A stretch of 64,000 nucleotides of DNA from Flaccisagitta enflata (GCA_965153355.1 OZ231127.1:1364001-1428000), one strand, 5' to 3'; positions 11,533 through 60,685 are shown, numbered from the stretch's first letter. Program-made: numbers and translations. The notes: a model not told the origin generated them from the letters alone.

Positions 11533-11582
11533 GAGAGTTGGCGTAGTTGTTGGTGTTGTTGTTGTTGTCCTTGTTATCGGCG

Positions 11583-11617
<35 letters not shown>

Positions 11618-11640
11618 CTCGTTATCGGCGTTGTTGTTAA

Positions 11641-11710
<70 letters not shown>

Positions 11711-11743
11711 CTCGTTATCGGCGTTGTTGATGTTGTCGTTGTG

Positions 11744-11791
<48 letters not shown>

Positions 11792-11809
11792 CCTCGTTAT
11801 CGACGTTGT

Positions 11810-11846
<37 letters not shown>

Positions 11847-11932
11847 CCTCGTTATCGGCGTTGTTGTTGTAGTCCTCGTTATCGGCGTTGTTGTTGTTGT
11901 TGTTGTTGTTGTTGATGTTCTCGTTATCGGCG

Positions 11933-12014
<82 letters not shown>
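11533..12014. repeat. (GTT)n with regularly interspersed ctcgttatcggcg
   Basis: Long GTT runs separated about seven times by a conserved 13-14-bp phrase, c(t/c)cgttatcggcg. The result is a higher-order pattern, not a simple microsatellite. Confidence 0.95.
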
Positions 12015-12528
12015 CACTGCTTTGAGTAAAAGCTCCATCGCGTTGTCATCTTGAAGTCTTCCACCCTCATCTCCTCATGTCCTTTTGTTTCCGACTAGAC
12101 CGCCTTTGACTGCATATCCTCGCCGTCAATATGGTGGGAGGAAGAGGGCAGACAAAAGGGGGCAGGCACAGTGGGGGAGGCATGCACGGTTTGGCATACA
12201 GACGGAGTTAATGGGGTTGTATGCCCCTGCCGCCTGTTCATAACGACATCATAACCCCGCATTACCTGCTTCTTAACATCATGTAGCTCTTATATTGATC
12301 CATTTTTCTATCAGCCTGACTGTCAAAAGCAAACCAGACCTTGTCGTAGATGTAGCCACAGTTGAAATAAGAGCGGGTCCGTGATTCCTTGATAAGAACA
12401 TAAAAAGATCTTGGATATGTAAGCAAATAGATTCCTGCCATTGGTTTACTCAGTGTTGTCCGTCCATCTATCTGTTCGTCTGTTGGTTTGTATGTATGTC
12501 TGTCAGTCTGTTCTTGTATGCTGCTCAT

Positions 12529-12530
<2 letters not shown>

Positions 12531-12618
<88 letters not shown>
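12531..12618. repeat. (CT)n microsatellite
   Basis: Uninterrupted CT run on the + strand. Confidence 0.98.
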
Positions 12619-12621
<3 letters not shown>

Positions 12622-12779
12622 CCATTTCTCTTTCACTCCATGTTTTAGTTTGTCAATTTATCAGTCACTCAATTTGTCGATCGTTTAGACTTTTTTTTTT
12701 CATCTGACTAGGCCTGTCCATCCCTGTCTCTCTTTCTGCTCCTATCTCTCTGTGTCTCTGTCGGAGTGTGCTTGTGTGA

Positions 12780-12787
12780 ATGTGTGA

Positions 12788-12840
<53 letters not shown>

Positions 12841-12917
12841 CGTGCGTGCGTGTGTGTGTGCGTGCTTGCGTGCGTGTGTGTGTGTGTGCGTGCGTGTGTG
12901 TGTGTGTGTGTGTGTGT
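12780..12917. repeat. (GT)n microsatellite with gtgc interruptions
   Basis: GT run interrupted by gcgtgcgtgc blocks. Confidence 0.97.
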
Positions 12918-12997
12918 TTCAGTTTACTGATGAACGATAGATAGTGTACACTACTGCATGTGTGTGTGTGCGCCCGCGTGTGTGTGTGAGAGTGCAA

Positions 12998-12999
<2 letters not shown>

Positions 13000-13074
<75 letters not shown>
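13000..13074. repeat. (CT)n microsatellite
   Basis: CT run on the + strand, flanked by GT-rich and CTGT sequence. Confidence 0.98.
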
Positions 13075-13077
<3 letters not shown>

Positions 13078-13738
13078 CTGTCTGTCAGCCAGGCAGTTTG
13101 TCGGTTGTTCAAACTTTCTCTCTGTCTCTCTGTCTCTGTCGCCCTTGTTGCTCTCGCTCTCACTCTCGCTATCTCTCTTACTGGTTCGCATTTTGATGCT
13201 GGATTGTCTTCCGATCGTGATACGCCGCATTTCTACTAAAAAGAATCACAGCAAATAAAAAAATAAATCTCCGTTTGGGTAAATTAAAAAAAACGGAGGG
13301 TAAGCAACTTAAAGAAACAGATTCAAGTATCGAGGAGATTTTTACACCGCTCGCATATATCAGGTTGAAAAATGTAAGCTGATACGACAGAACAGGTATA
13401 GAGTCACAGTTGCAGCTGTAGACAGACAACACACGTGTTGCTAAGTGAGCCCTTAAATCGAAAACCATCCTATTGAGCGTTTTAGACAAAGAGGAACAAA
13501 AGTGAAATTTACTAAAAATATTTTGCAGGGCAAGGTTGATTAAATTTTTTTACCTTATTTGTATGTCTGAGGGCAATGTAAATCAAAAGCTATTTGGCCC
13601 TTGCCCGGGGTAGAAGTCTATGATTGAATTATTTACTTCCTTTTCCTCAAAGAGTAGAAAGGAGTGGATTTGACCACGGATTTCACTATGACTGGGCAGG
13701 GTCAGGGCAGGGTCATCACTCCGACCTCCATCGTGGCC

Positions 13739-15010
13739 TTAAGGAATTTTGGTCCATGGTTCATACATCCCTGCGCTATTATGGAGTGATTTCTTTCTAA
13801 TTTTTGATTTTCGAACAGAACTTTTGGCCTTTATATTGAGAATGGTTTTTTAATACTGAAAAAATGCTCCCAGGGTCATGAAATTTTTTTTGAGCATCAC
13901 CAACACTCATCTTAAGGAATTTTGGTCCATGGTTCATATGTCCCTGCGCTATTATGGCAATGCCACCAGCTCAAAGACGATTTTCAGTGTCATTTCTATC
14001 TAATTTTTGATTTTTTAAAAGGATTTTTGGCACTTAAATTGCTCCGATTTGGATGAAATTTTACATGGAAGTAGTCTATGATGTGAAGTAACTCCAGTAA
14101 AAATTTGGTCCAAATTGGTCAACTTTAAGAGGGGTAACAACATCATCTTTCATCACTTATACTCGGAAAAAACTTTTTTTTTCAAATAAAGGTACCTTAA
14201 AATTTTTAAAATTTCAAAAGTTTTTACATGCAACTTGATTAGGGTCTTTTACATGTGCATGCAATATTTCAGGACCATATTTCAACTTTTATTTAGGTTT
14301 CAGGTTGAAAAAAGGCCTAAAATCGGCAATTTCTGCGATTTTTGGTCTAACGGTCTTCAAAAAAATTTTTGACACCCAAAAAATGCTCTCAGGGTCATGA
14401 AATTTTTTTTGGGTATCACCAACAGTCATCTTAAGGAATTTTGGTCCATGGTTCATACGTCCCTGCGATATTATAACAATGCCACCAGCTCAAAGACGAT
14501 TTTTGGAGTCATTTTTTTTTAATTTTTGATTTTCGAACTGAATTTTTGGCTTTTAAATTGCTCCGATTTGGATGAAATTTTACAAGGAGGTAGTCCATGA
14601 TGTGAAGTACCTCCAATAAAAATTTGGTTCAAATCGGTCATTTTTTAGAGGGGTAACGACATCATTTTTCTTAACCTATACTCGGAAAAAAACTGTTTTT
14701 TTCAAATTTAGGTACCTTAAAATTTTCAGAATTTCAAAATTTTTTACATACAACTTAAATAGGGTCTACTACATGTGCATGCAAGATTTCATTGCTCTCC
14801 TTCAAGTTTAAGATAGGTTTTAGGGCCAAAAATGGCCAAAAAAGGCCATTTTTTGCCATTTTAGCCAGTTTTTTTGGTGGCATTCGAACACCCACCTGAA
14901 ATTAGGTCAATCAAGGCTGGATTAGTGTTCCTAGGTAATGCGCACATTTTAAGACCCAACTTGATAGGTGCCACCGGATTCGCCACTTTTATGAAGCCCT
15001 ACAAAACCCT
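13739..15010 (+). repeat. Repeat D, copy 2 (right part)
   Basis: Continues from 8203 at TTAAggaattttggtccatg. Includes two to three internal tandem units (ttggtccatggttcatacgt recurs near 13750, 13920 and 14443) and ends with cttgataggtgccaccggat, matching the start of copy 1 in inverse orientation. Confidence 0.88.
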
Positions 15011-15217
15011 AATCCTCAGACGGCATTTCTTTTTCTTCGCTTTCGTTTTCTTCGTCTCTCGGAATCGGAGATTTTCGTAATTCGACCGAACGCAGATCAT
15101 ACGACAGAGAAGAACCGATTAAGTTTCGATTCTGCGCTTGCAAAACTAACTCGTCTCTGTGACTTAAAGAGTAATTTGTGAAACTCACTCAAGCAGTTGA
15201 ATTGAAAAGAGGAAGTT

Positions 15218-15377
15218 AACAAGGCCGTATACACGAGCCGAAGTCGCGTGCGGGTGGGCAGGAGCGGCGAAAAAGCTAAGAAAAGCTAAGTGTGACCGAC
15301 CGACCGACCGACGGACGGACGGACGGACCGACAGACGGACAGAGTGGGTCATAGAGTCGCGTGCACGCGACTAAAAA
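15218..15377 (+). repeat. Family A element, copy A5
   Basis: AACAAGGCCGTATACACG, AGTCGCGTGC near the left end, (GACC/GGAC)n inside, perfect hairpin AGTCGCGTGCACGCGACT and CTAAAAA at the right end. Confidence 0.88.
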
Positions 15378-15573
15378 AAGCGAGTTGCCTTCAAAGGGCA
15401 TAACTTTGATTAGAAAAATGGTTGTAACTTCTGAAGTATTGCATCTATCGACTTGAAATTTGAAACGTATACCATTGGTTCCATAACGGACATATGGTCA
15501 GAAATGAAGATTGAAAGTGGTCGGCCGGTCGCCGACATCAAGTCACCTCGATCTCTACTTAGGTCTAACTTTT

Positions 15574-15791
15574 TTAGTTGCGTGCAACACAACTCTACAC
15601 CCTGCTTTGTCCGTCCATCGGTCGGTTGGTCAGTCACATTTTACTTTCTTTATGATTTTTTTTTTTCGACCTCGCTGCTCCTGCCCAAATGGTCTGGTGA
15701 CCTCAAATGTGGCACGCCCAAATGCTCAAATGCTCAAACGCTCAAATGCCCACCTCCACGCAACTAGGGTAACCGTGTTTCCGGCCTTGTT
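15574..15791 (-). repeat. Family A element, copy A6
   Basis: Inverted relative to A5, 200 bp away. Hairpin end TTAGTTGCGTGCAACACAACT-like (15576-15594), third motif CACGCAACT (15757-15765), ending GGCCTTGTT. Confidence 0.85.
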
Positions 15792-16399
15792 TAGAGATTG
15801 ACCTCAGATCCTAAATCTGAGTCCTAGTGAATTTCCCTATTTCTCTTTTACATGCGGCCGATCTGAAGGTAGTAACGGCATGAGCTCTAGCTTAAACTAA
15901 TCTGTTTAAATTTGGTGCTGAAAGATACCTTGGCGTATTCACATAACTCTGTTCATCTCATTGACCAAAATTTAGAACTTTTTAGGGGCCCCTAAGGGCC
16001 CCCAAAGAAAGCCCTTAATGAGGATTTAAAAAAGAAAAAAAAAGAGTAGGGTGCAATCGATAGGAAATTGCTTGATTCGCCTAGATCCAAAATCTTGTCA
16101 TTTCACTTTTTTAAAAAAAACTTAGAAAATTTTTGTGTCGGCCATATTTAAAAAGAAAGTTTAAAGATTCTCCTTGAATTTTTTCAGCTTGATATGGTTC
16201 AAACAAATGCTCATAACTTTCAAAGTATTTGAGCCAGAACCTTGAAATTTGAAACGTGCAATATTGAAAGCGCAGGTCCAAGCAAAAGATTGAGCTACTG
16301 ACTGACCTAGGAAAATTTTCAAATCTAAGTCTACCTTGTTTCATGCTACATACTTATGCTTGTTCTTTTCTCAGTCTCCCTTACACTGTCCCCTCTCGT

Positions 16400-16914
16400 T
16401 CGGGTGTGTCAATATGCAAAAGGTTTTTTGATGAGACCATCAGCATGAGACAGCATAAGATAATAAATTCTAAGACCTTTAGCGCTTTTATTTTATCAAA
16501 TTTCATTCATCTTCCATTTTTTTCAAAACCCCTTTTTAGACGCTAATTTGTATATTGCTGTGTTGAGGATTTTCTATCAGTATCATTATTACTGAATTTA
16601 ATCAGATTCAACACATGAATATCTTGGTGCTAATTCAAGTTGCAACAAAGTAATGGTTGTTTATTTATCACCCAAGTTTTATAAAGAGACAAAAACCAAT
16701 ATTTTCTGTAGAAGTTATGAGTCTTATTTTCACCAAAACTTAGTGCAGATGCTGGAAATATATATATATTTGACAATCTTTTCTTGCGCTAAAAAAACGG
16801 AAGATGATAAAAATTTGAAAAAATAAAAACGCTTAAAGTTTTAAAATATTTTTGTTTACGCTCCCTGATGTCGATGATCTAATCAGACATACTTTTGCAT
16901 ATTGACACGCCCGA
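16400..16914. mobile_element. MITE with 9-bp target duplication (Mutator-like)
   Basis: Ends TCGGGTGTGTCAATATGC and GCATATTGACACGCCCGA are inverted copies (one mismatch). They are flanked by a perfect direct repeat CCCTCTCGT at 16391-16399 and 16915-16923. A 9-bp duplication fits Mutator-like elements. The arms continue to pair inward (catcagcatga with catcgacatca). A partial relative is at 27299-27605. Confidence 0.82.
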
Positions 16915-16926
16915 CCCTCTCGTGTA

Positions 16927-17481
16927 TTCAGGTGAAAAGTCATAGTACAATAGGTTTTTTTGCTGATTGACACAGTTTGAGAGTCTACCTGACTAAAACT
17001 CATGCTTATGAAAAATGAAAATCAGAAAATTTTAGGCTCATTTCCCATAAAGATTTTACTGATTCAACCTGACCCAATTTTTGTCAGCTAACCTACATTC
17101 TTGTGGTAATTTCCTTTAATTGATAGGTCAAAATGCATATTTTTAAGAAATAATGCCAATTTTATTTTTTTAAGTCACTTGCAATTTCACAACAATTTCG
17201 CAACAGTGGCTCAAAATATAAAAATTTCAATCTTTTGAAAAACTGTTTAGTGCGACCGATCAAATGAAAGAAAATGATATCAGGACTATAAATTTGATGA
17301 TAAAAAGTTTTTGGTATGTTTGTAAAATCTTCATGCAAAATGAGCTTGAATTTTTTCAGATTTTCATTTTTCTCAAAAAGCGCTCTTGACAAGATTTCAT
17401 GACTGATAGTTCTAGTTATGTGAACGCTCAAACTATGAAAAACTGCAAAGAAACCTATTGTACTATGACTTTTCACCGGAA
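16927..17481. mobile_element. Foldback element adjacent to the 9-bp-TSD MITE
   Basis: Left TTCAGGTGAAAAGTCATAGT then acaataggttt; right aaacctattgt then ACTATGACTTTTCACCGGAA. The flanks (ctctcgtgta and ctctcggttt) are similar but not identical, so the target duplication is uncertain. Confidence 0.65.
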
Positions 17482-18005
17482 CTCTCGGTTTCTTTCTTTT
17501 ACTCTTTCATTCGTGCTTTTATCCTGTCTTTCATCTCTTGTTTTCTTATTTGTTTTCTACTTCATTTATTTTTTTCTTCCTTTCTTTCCACCGAGTTTCT
17601 GTTTTCGTTGCTGCGCGCTTATTTGTGAAGGCCCATATTCTCGGTGACGAGAGCCTCGATTTCGTAGAGGCGGTGAAGTCATGCTTGTTCAATTGATTAC
17701 TTCACTAAGGCAAATTAATTTTTTGTCAGATATCGCTCAGTTTCAATATTATTTTCCTAGATGGAATGCGTAATCAGTGGTCTAAGTCGTATGTATGATT
17801 AAATTACCTCATTTCAATCATTATTTATCATTTTAGATCACGGGGAGTTCAATATTCATCGTAAAACAGCGATTTTTAAATTGTGACAATAACCTACCCT
17901 ATTGTTTTGAAATATAATTTGATACAAACGAACGAAAACGGCTTTTAATATGGCGTTATGATTTATAACTTTTTAAAGGATAAACTATGTAAAATTTGTG
18001 ATCTA

Positions 18006-20831
18006 CAGTATGTTTTTTTTCGAATGCAACATTACATGACGGCATAACTCTAAAAGTAGTAGAGATAATTGAATTCTGAAAAAAGTTCTGGAAAGAAAAT
18101 GTTGATGCATTTTATGATATGTGACTCCCAGGAGTTTTTCACAAAAATTCGATCCTTGGAACAAGCAAGGAAGTAGATGTCATTATATCCAAATTGTTTT
18201 TTTACAAAAATTTGTCATTTGGACTGTTTCCCTTTAAATTGCTCTTATTTCTAAACGAATTGAGCTACAGATACCAGATTGGTCCCAAATGGAAAGTATT
18301 TTGAAGTAGTTTTTGAGACAGCTTGAGTTGAAATGCTCATTTGATTTTCCAGATCAATTTGTGGACTATGAATCAACTTTTGATCAAAATTTTTGTCGAG
18401 ACACCAATTTTTTTCATGCCTGATGTAATATACCATTAGAGAAAAATTTCCCTGTTTGTATTTCTGAAAACTATTGTTATAAGCTTTAATTTGAGACCAA
18501 TCTGGTATTTCTAGCTCAATCCGTTTAGAATTAAAAGCATCTTGAAGAAAAACTGCCAAAAACCGCCAAAAACCTGAAATGATGTTTTTTGCTGATTTTG
18601 AACAACATTTTGTCATTTTTCAAAAGGTATAGATTTTGTAAAAAAGTCCAAGGAGTTACACATCATAAAATGCAACACCATCAGCTTTAGGGAACTTTTT
18701 TCAGAATTCAATTATCTCTATTACTTTTAGAGTTATGCCGTCATGTAATGTTGCATTCGCACACAACTCTGGATACCCCCCCAAAGAGAATCGAAAATAC
18801 CATTTTTTCTGACTGTGCTATTTGTCTTCAGGAACATGTGGGCTACTGAAAAAAACAAAAAACAAAAAAATTCTTCTGAAATTTTTTCAATTATTTCACG
18901 TTTTAAGTAAAAAAAGGGCATTTTTAGCACTTTTTAAGCATAAAATTGTTTATGCAGCTTAGAAAATCCAAAAAAATACTGGAAATATATGGCAATAGAT
19001 AGAATATACATGTTTTTACCCTTCATAAACAGTTTTTTTAGGCATCATACAGATTAGAGCTGAAAAATGGCCTAAAAATGACGAAATATGGCTTTTTTCA
19101 GTATTTTTCAGTCTAAATTTGTTTTTACAGCATTTTAACTCCCGAAAAATCCTAGAAAAGTGTAGTAGTAGTCTGAGCTTAACTACTTTTACCTTGAACA
19201 ATCAGAAAATTTTGATTTTTTTAGGTTTAGAGTTAAAAAATAGCTAAAAAATAGCAATTTATTGTGTTTTTAAGCATCTTAAAGTAAATAATTATTCGTG
19301 CACTTTTATAAATAAAAAAAAAAATACTGGAAATGTGTGGCAATAGATAGAATATACATGTTTTTACCTTTCACCAAAAGTTTTTTTAGACATCTTAAAG
19401 ATTAAATTTTAAAAATGGCGTAAAAATACTGAAATATGGTTTTTTCAGCATTTTTAAGTCTCAAATTTTTTAATACAGCATTTCAACTCTCAAAAATCCT
19501 AGAAATATGTAGTAGTAGTCTGAATTTAAATACTTTTACCCTGAACAATCAATAATTTTTTTAAGTTTATAGTTTAAAAATGGCTTTTAAAGAGCAAAAT
19601 ATTGTTTTTTTAAGCATTTTCAAGTAAAAGATTGTTTATGCGGTGTTATAAATTTTTGGAAATTCATGAACAATCTTTTAGTTTAAGAATATCAATTTTT
19701 TGTTTTTTTAAGTTAAACTCAGACTACTACTACTCATTTTTAGGATTTTTGGGAGTTGAAATGCTGTATTAAAAAATTTGAGACTTAAAAATGCTGAAAA
19801 AAAAATATATTTAGTATTTTTACGCTATTTTTAAACTTTAATCTTTAAGATGTCTAAAAAAACTTTTTGTGAAAGGTAAAAACATGTATATTCTATCTAT
19901 TGCCACACATTTCCAGTATTTTTTTTTATTTATAAAAGTGCATAAATAATTATTTGCTTTCAGATGCTTAAAAACACAATATTTTGCTATTTTTTAGCTA
20001 TTTTTTAACTCTAAACCTAAAAAAATCAAAATTTACTGATTGTTCAGGGTAAAAGTAGTTAAGCTCAGACTACTACTATACTTTTCCAGGATTTTTCGGG
20101 AGTTAAAATGCTGAAAAACAAATTTAGACTGAAAACTACAGAAAAAAGCCATATTTCATCATTTTTAGGCCATTTTTAAGCTCTAATCTGTATGATACCT
20201 AGAAAAACTGTTTATGAAGGGTAAAAACGTGTATATTCTATCTATTGCCATATATTTCCAGTATTTTTTTGGATTTTCTAAGCTGCATGAACAATTTTAT
20301 GCTTAAAAAGTGCTAAAAATGCTCTTTTTCAACTTAAAAAGTGAAATAAATGAAAAAATTTAAGAAGAATTTTTTTGTTTTTTGTTTTTTTCAGTAGCCC
20401 ACATGTTCCTGAAGACAAATAGCACAGTCAGAAAAAATGGTATTTTCGATTCTCTTTGGGGGGGTATCCAGAGATGTGTGTTCGAAAAAAAACATCAGGG
20501 GTGTATATTCTTGAGTCGCTTTTGATTTTTTTCCCCCCCCTGCCTTTGATTTTCTTCCCCGCGAGACGTCGCATCGCGTTTTTATATCCATGATTTTCTT
20601 CCCCATATAGCAATAAAACTGTGTAGTTAAGGTTTAAATAGTGTTAAATTGTGTTCTACTAATTGAGTTTTATGATTTGGTACTGTTCAAAGTTATATTT
20701 TCCCCAAATTTCCTTTTTTTCTCTTTTTTCCCCCTTAGATTTCCTTCCCCATCTCCAGACCCTTTGATTTTTTCCCCCCCCCACCAGGGGGGGGGAAAAC
20801 TCAAGAATATACAGGCCTGAAAAACATACTG
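18006..20831. mobile_element. Palindromic TA-flanked element (Tc1/mariner-like ends)
   Basis: Ends TA/CAGTATGTTTTTTTTCGAA and, once the nested hAT MITE is set aside, TTCGAAAAAAAACATACTG/TA. Inside are two adjoining palindromes: 18016-18759 (arms of about 280 bp, for example gaattgagctacagatacca with tggtatttctagctcaatcc) and 18760-20484 (arms of about 860 bp around about 19620, each arm with two tandem copies of a ~350-bp unit). No coding frame; it would fold into long dsRNA if transcribed. Confidence 0.75.
20496..20819. mobile_element. hAT-type MITE, 8-bp TSD, nested in the palindromic element
   Basis: Left CAGGGGTGTATATTCTTGAG, right CTCAAGAATATACAGGCCTG. Flanked by AAAAACAT on both sides (20488-20495, 20820-20827). 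Interior has C8-rich runs, gattttcttccccgcgaga and an ataaaac motif. A second copy is at 63219-63556. Confidence 0.85.
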
Positions 20832-20889
20832 TAACGCCGTTGGCCGCATCCAAATCGGCTTAGCCGATCGGCGCCGCCAGCCTCGCTTA

Positions 20890-21640
20890 AGTTAAAAAAT
20901 TTTGATCGAACAAATATCCTTCTGGTGGTGGCTTATTTGGCGGCAAAAAACTATGTTCGTATAAAACGCGGTCCAAATGGATTTTTTTTTCTTTCTGCGC
21001 TTTTCTATTGGAAGACTATTATAAAGTATATAGTGCAGCATATCATTCGAATCCTCTCTGGAATACAAAACTGGTGATAATTTTTTTAATTCATGGATTT
21101 GCCACTCTATGAGAGGCCTTGTCCGTCTATCGGCTAGTTGGTCCGTAATGATCAAATTGAAAAGTTTGGAAACACGCACTTCCGCTAATGTTAGTGAACA
21201 GAAAAGATGGAGTATGTCCATTTACAATGAACAAGTGAATGAAAAAAAGCCCAGAAAAAAAATGTACTTAGATTTTTCAGTTTTTAAGCCTAATGTTCCT
21301 AATTTTTTGAAGAAATGAAGCCTTCCAATGTTCTTAGCATGTTCTTAAATTTTTGACAATTTGAAGCCTAACGTTCTTTTAAACTTGGTTCTTATAAATA
21401 AAAAAAAGTGTATGAGTGAAATTGCAAGTAAAAGAATTTTTTCTATCTTTCGGCGGTCATTCCAACGTCTATGATGAAACAGCATTTTAATTTGACCATG
21501 AATCGCTTTTTGTGATATTTCGGTGAGTTGGAGTCGCAGTTTCCCTGGTTAATATTTGAATGATTGCGCTCGCTTTCTGAAATGAGCGTCTGATTCGAAA
21601 GAAATACTGAAATGAAAGTGCTTGTATTACTTCATGTAAC
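20890..21640. other. No gene or repeat recognised
   Basis: Unique-looking AT-rich sequence. Short frames only, none with recognisable protein features. Confidence 0.5.

Positions 21641-21679
<39 letters not shown>
21640..21679. repeat. (GA)n microsatellite
   Basis: Short GA run, one of the few with purines on the + strand. Confidence 0.97.
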
Positions 21680-21683
<4 letters not shown>

Positions 21684-22016
21684 AACGGAGTGCGAATTTG
21701 TGAAACTTTAATCCTTTTCTGCCCTCCCCCTTCTGTAATATCTGCTGCTAATTGCTTAGTCGCATTTCTTAAAGCGAGGAATCATTACTTTCACTTTTCT
21801 GTAACATGTTTTCCATCCTGGCCTCTTATGTTATGAGATCAAGGGATTGATTAAAAATATCATTCAAACTTTGCGCAATTCCTAAGTATCCGAAAATATC
21901 CGATATGGTTATCAGAAAAGGATATAAGAAGAGATACAGAAAGGATCGTTATCTTAACCTGATCGGATACTTATTTCCCCCCAGACTACGACGTGTGTTT
22001 ATATTTTCTTCATATT

Positions 22017-22262
22017 TTGTCCCTTTTCCTTCTTTTTCTTTTCCTTCCTTTCCTTTTCCTTCTTTTCTTTTTTCCTTCTTTTTCTTTTCCTTCTTTTCCT
22101 TTTCCTTCTTTTCCTTCTTTACCTTTTCCTTCTTTCCCTTTTCCTCCTTTCCTTTTCCTTCCTTTCCTTTTCCTTTGTTTCCTTTTCCTTCCTTTCCTTT
22201 TCCTTCTTTTCTTTTTTCCTTCTTTTCCTTTTCCTTCTTTTCCTTTTCCTCATTTCCTCCTT
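22017..22262. repeat. (TTTCC)n-like pyrimidine tract
   Basis: Degenerate ccttttccttcttttcctt repeats; the Phe/Ser/Pro frame is an artefact. Confidence 0.96.
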
Positions 22263-22622
22263 CTTTTTATGTGCCTTTCTTTTTTTTTTCTCTAACCCTT
22301 TCTATTTTTTCTTTACGTCTTTTTCGCCGTCTATCCTTTTTATTCGAGCCCTCGAGAGTCGAGTCCATCCGCGCAACAAAGCAAAAAAAAAAAAAGCGCG
22401 TCGGTTTCTGTGAAAGAAGAAGGCAGCTCGCGGGGCCGGGGTTGTGCGGTTGCATTTTCTGTGTCAAGATTCTCTCTGTCGTAGATATTTAATGGCCCGC
22501 GCCGTGCTGTTGGAAATTACGGTCTTGAGATGGGTCTTGATGGGTATTGGGAAATGGTGGTTAGGTTTTCCTTTTTGGCGCGATGGGGGACCGGAGGCGA
22601 AACAGAGCGATAGTCTTTGAAG

Positions 22623-22777
22623 AACAAGGCCGGATACACCTCAATCCAGTAGCGGACGGTTGGGCAGGAGCAGTGATGCGAAAACCGCTCGGAATTCAAA
22701 AATGTGACGGACCGACATACCTACCGACCGACCAACCAACACTGCAAGGTGTAGAGTCGCGTGTCCGCGACTAAAAA
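22623..22777 (+). repeat. Family A element, copy A7
   Basis: AACAAGGCCGGATACACC, agtagcggacggttgggcag, hairpin AGTCGCGTGTCCGCGACT, CTAAAAA. It is 340 bp upstream of exon 1 and is nearly the reverse complement of copy A15. Confidence 0.88.
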
Positions 22778-23120
22778 TGGCGATGATGCAGGTTGAGGAC
22801 CTTAAAGATATGTTTGGGACATAAAATGGTGATGGCGATTTGTATTGAATGGCTTCGAATGTTGGAGAGTTGTTCGTGCATCGATAAACCTAATGAATAG
22901 TTATGATTTCGCAAGTTTGATGGTGTGATAATGAAAGTTTGAGATGATTTTGTTGATGTCGTGATATGTTGAAGAGGCATTCAGTGGGGAAAAGGTCAAC
23001 ACAATTGTCCAACTTATGAGTCATGAGTAATGACTAATGGATACTGGAGTAGAGATACATGTTCATGTCCAGTTTACTTGGCGGTTAATCTGTCGATAAA
23101 TTGACGGTTTCACTTTGCAG

Positions 23121-57686
<34,566 letters not shown>

Positions 57687-57744
57687 GTGGGTACCGGCTG
57701 CAATGGGGAAATGTGACTCAAAGGTCAGGTGTGCAACTGACAGT

Positions 57745-57745
<1 letters not shown>

Positions 57746-57833
<88 letters not shown>

Positions 57834-57843
57834 GTGTGTGTGT
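57746..57843. repeat. (GT)n microsatellite
   Basis: GT run starting 60 bp after the exon 24 donor. Confidence 0.98.
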
Positions 57844-58155
57844 TGTAGAAACAAAGCAATGTTTTGGTATCAGCCAAACACTTTCAATGTTTCTATCATG
57901 GTTAGCGTCTGCTTACGGTTCCTGATACTTCAGAAGTAATACGCATAGTATAATTCTTAGCAACCTTATTGATCTACAAAGAAATGACCCGTTCCAAGGA
58001 AGACAATGTGGGAGAGTGAACAGCAACTTATTTAGAATCAAGCCTTGGGAAATTTCTGTAGACTTTAGACTTTAAACATATGGGAAATATGTGTATACGT
58101 AATTGACATCCATGAAAATTGTTCCATGATGGAACTTTTAAGAAATGAGATTTTT

Positions 58156-60600
<2,445 letters not shown>

Positions 60601-60620
60601 AAAAAACTCCATTTCAGTTA

Positions 60621-60685
60621 TGAGGCAGTGGCAACATGCTAAGATGCTCTCCTTTCATGCATAAGTCTGGGGTTCAAGCCTCAGT
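60621..60685 (+). repeat. tRNA-like (SINE-type) sequence
   Basis: gaggcagtggcaacatgcta as box-A-like and gggttcaagcctc as box-B-like. Spacing fits a tRNA-derived SINE head; no cloverleaf was confirmed. Confidence 0.45.

Larger units (their letters stand above)
8204..13738. mobile_element. 5.5-kb TTAA-flanked insertion with short inverted ends
   Basis: Repeat D is broken exactly between cagtcatcTTAA (8200-8203) and TTAAggaattttgg (13739-13742); an uninterrupted copy reads cagtcatcttaaggaatttt at about 14428. The inserted DNA starts GGCCACGATA and ends TATCGTGGCC-like (ccatcgtggcc), a 9-bp inverted end. TTAA duplication suggests a piggyBac-type event, but I see no transposase, and the ends do not look like known piggyBac ends. 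It holds microsatellites, a foldback element, a 17-bp minisatellite and the candidate exon at 11430. Confidence 0.75.

Noticed and set aside
1-23120. Upstream DNAH1 exons (first ~250 residues)
   Set aside because: I looked for the conserved N-terminal phrases preceding VFDDEDFD and saw none; they may lie upstream or be too diverged to see by eye, so no exon is claimed.
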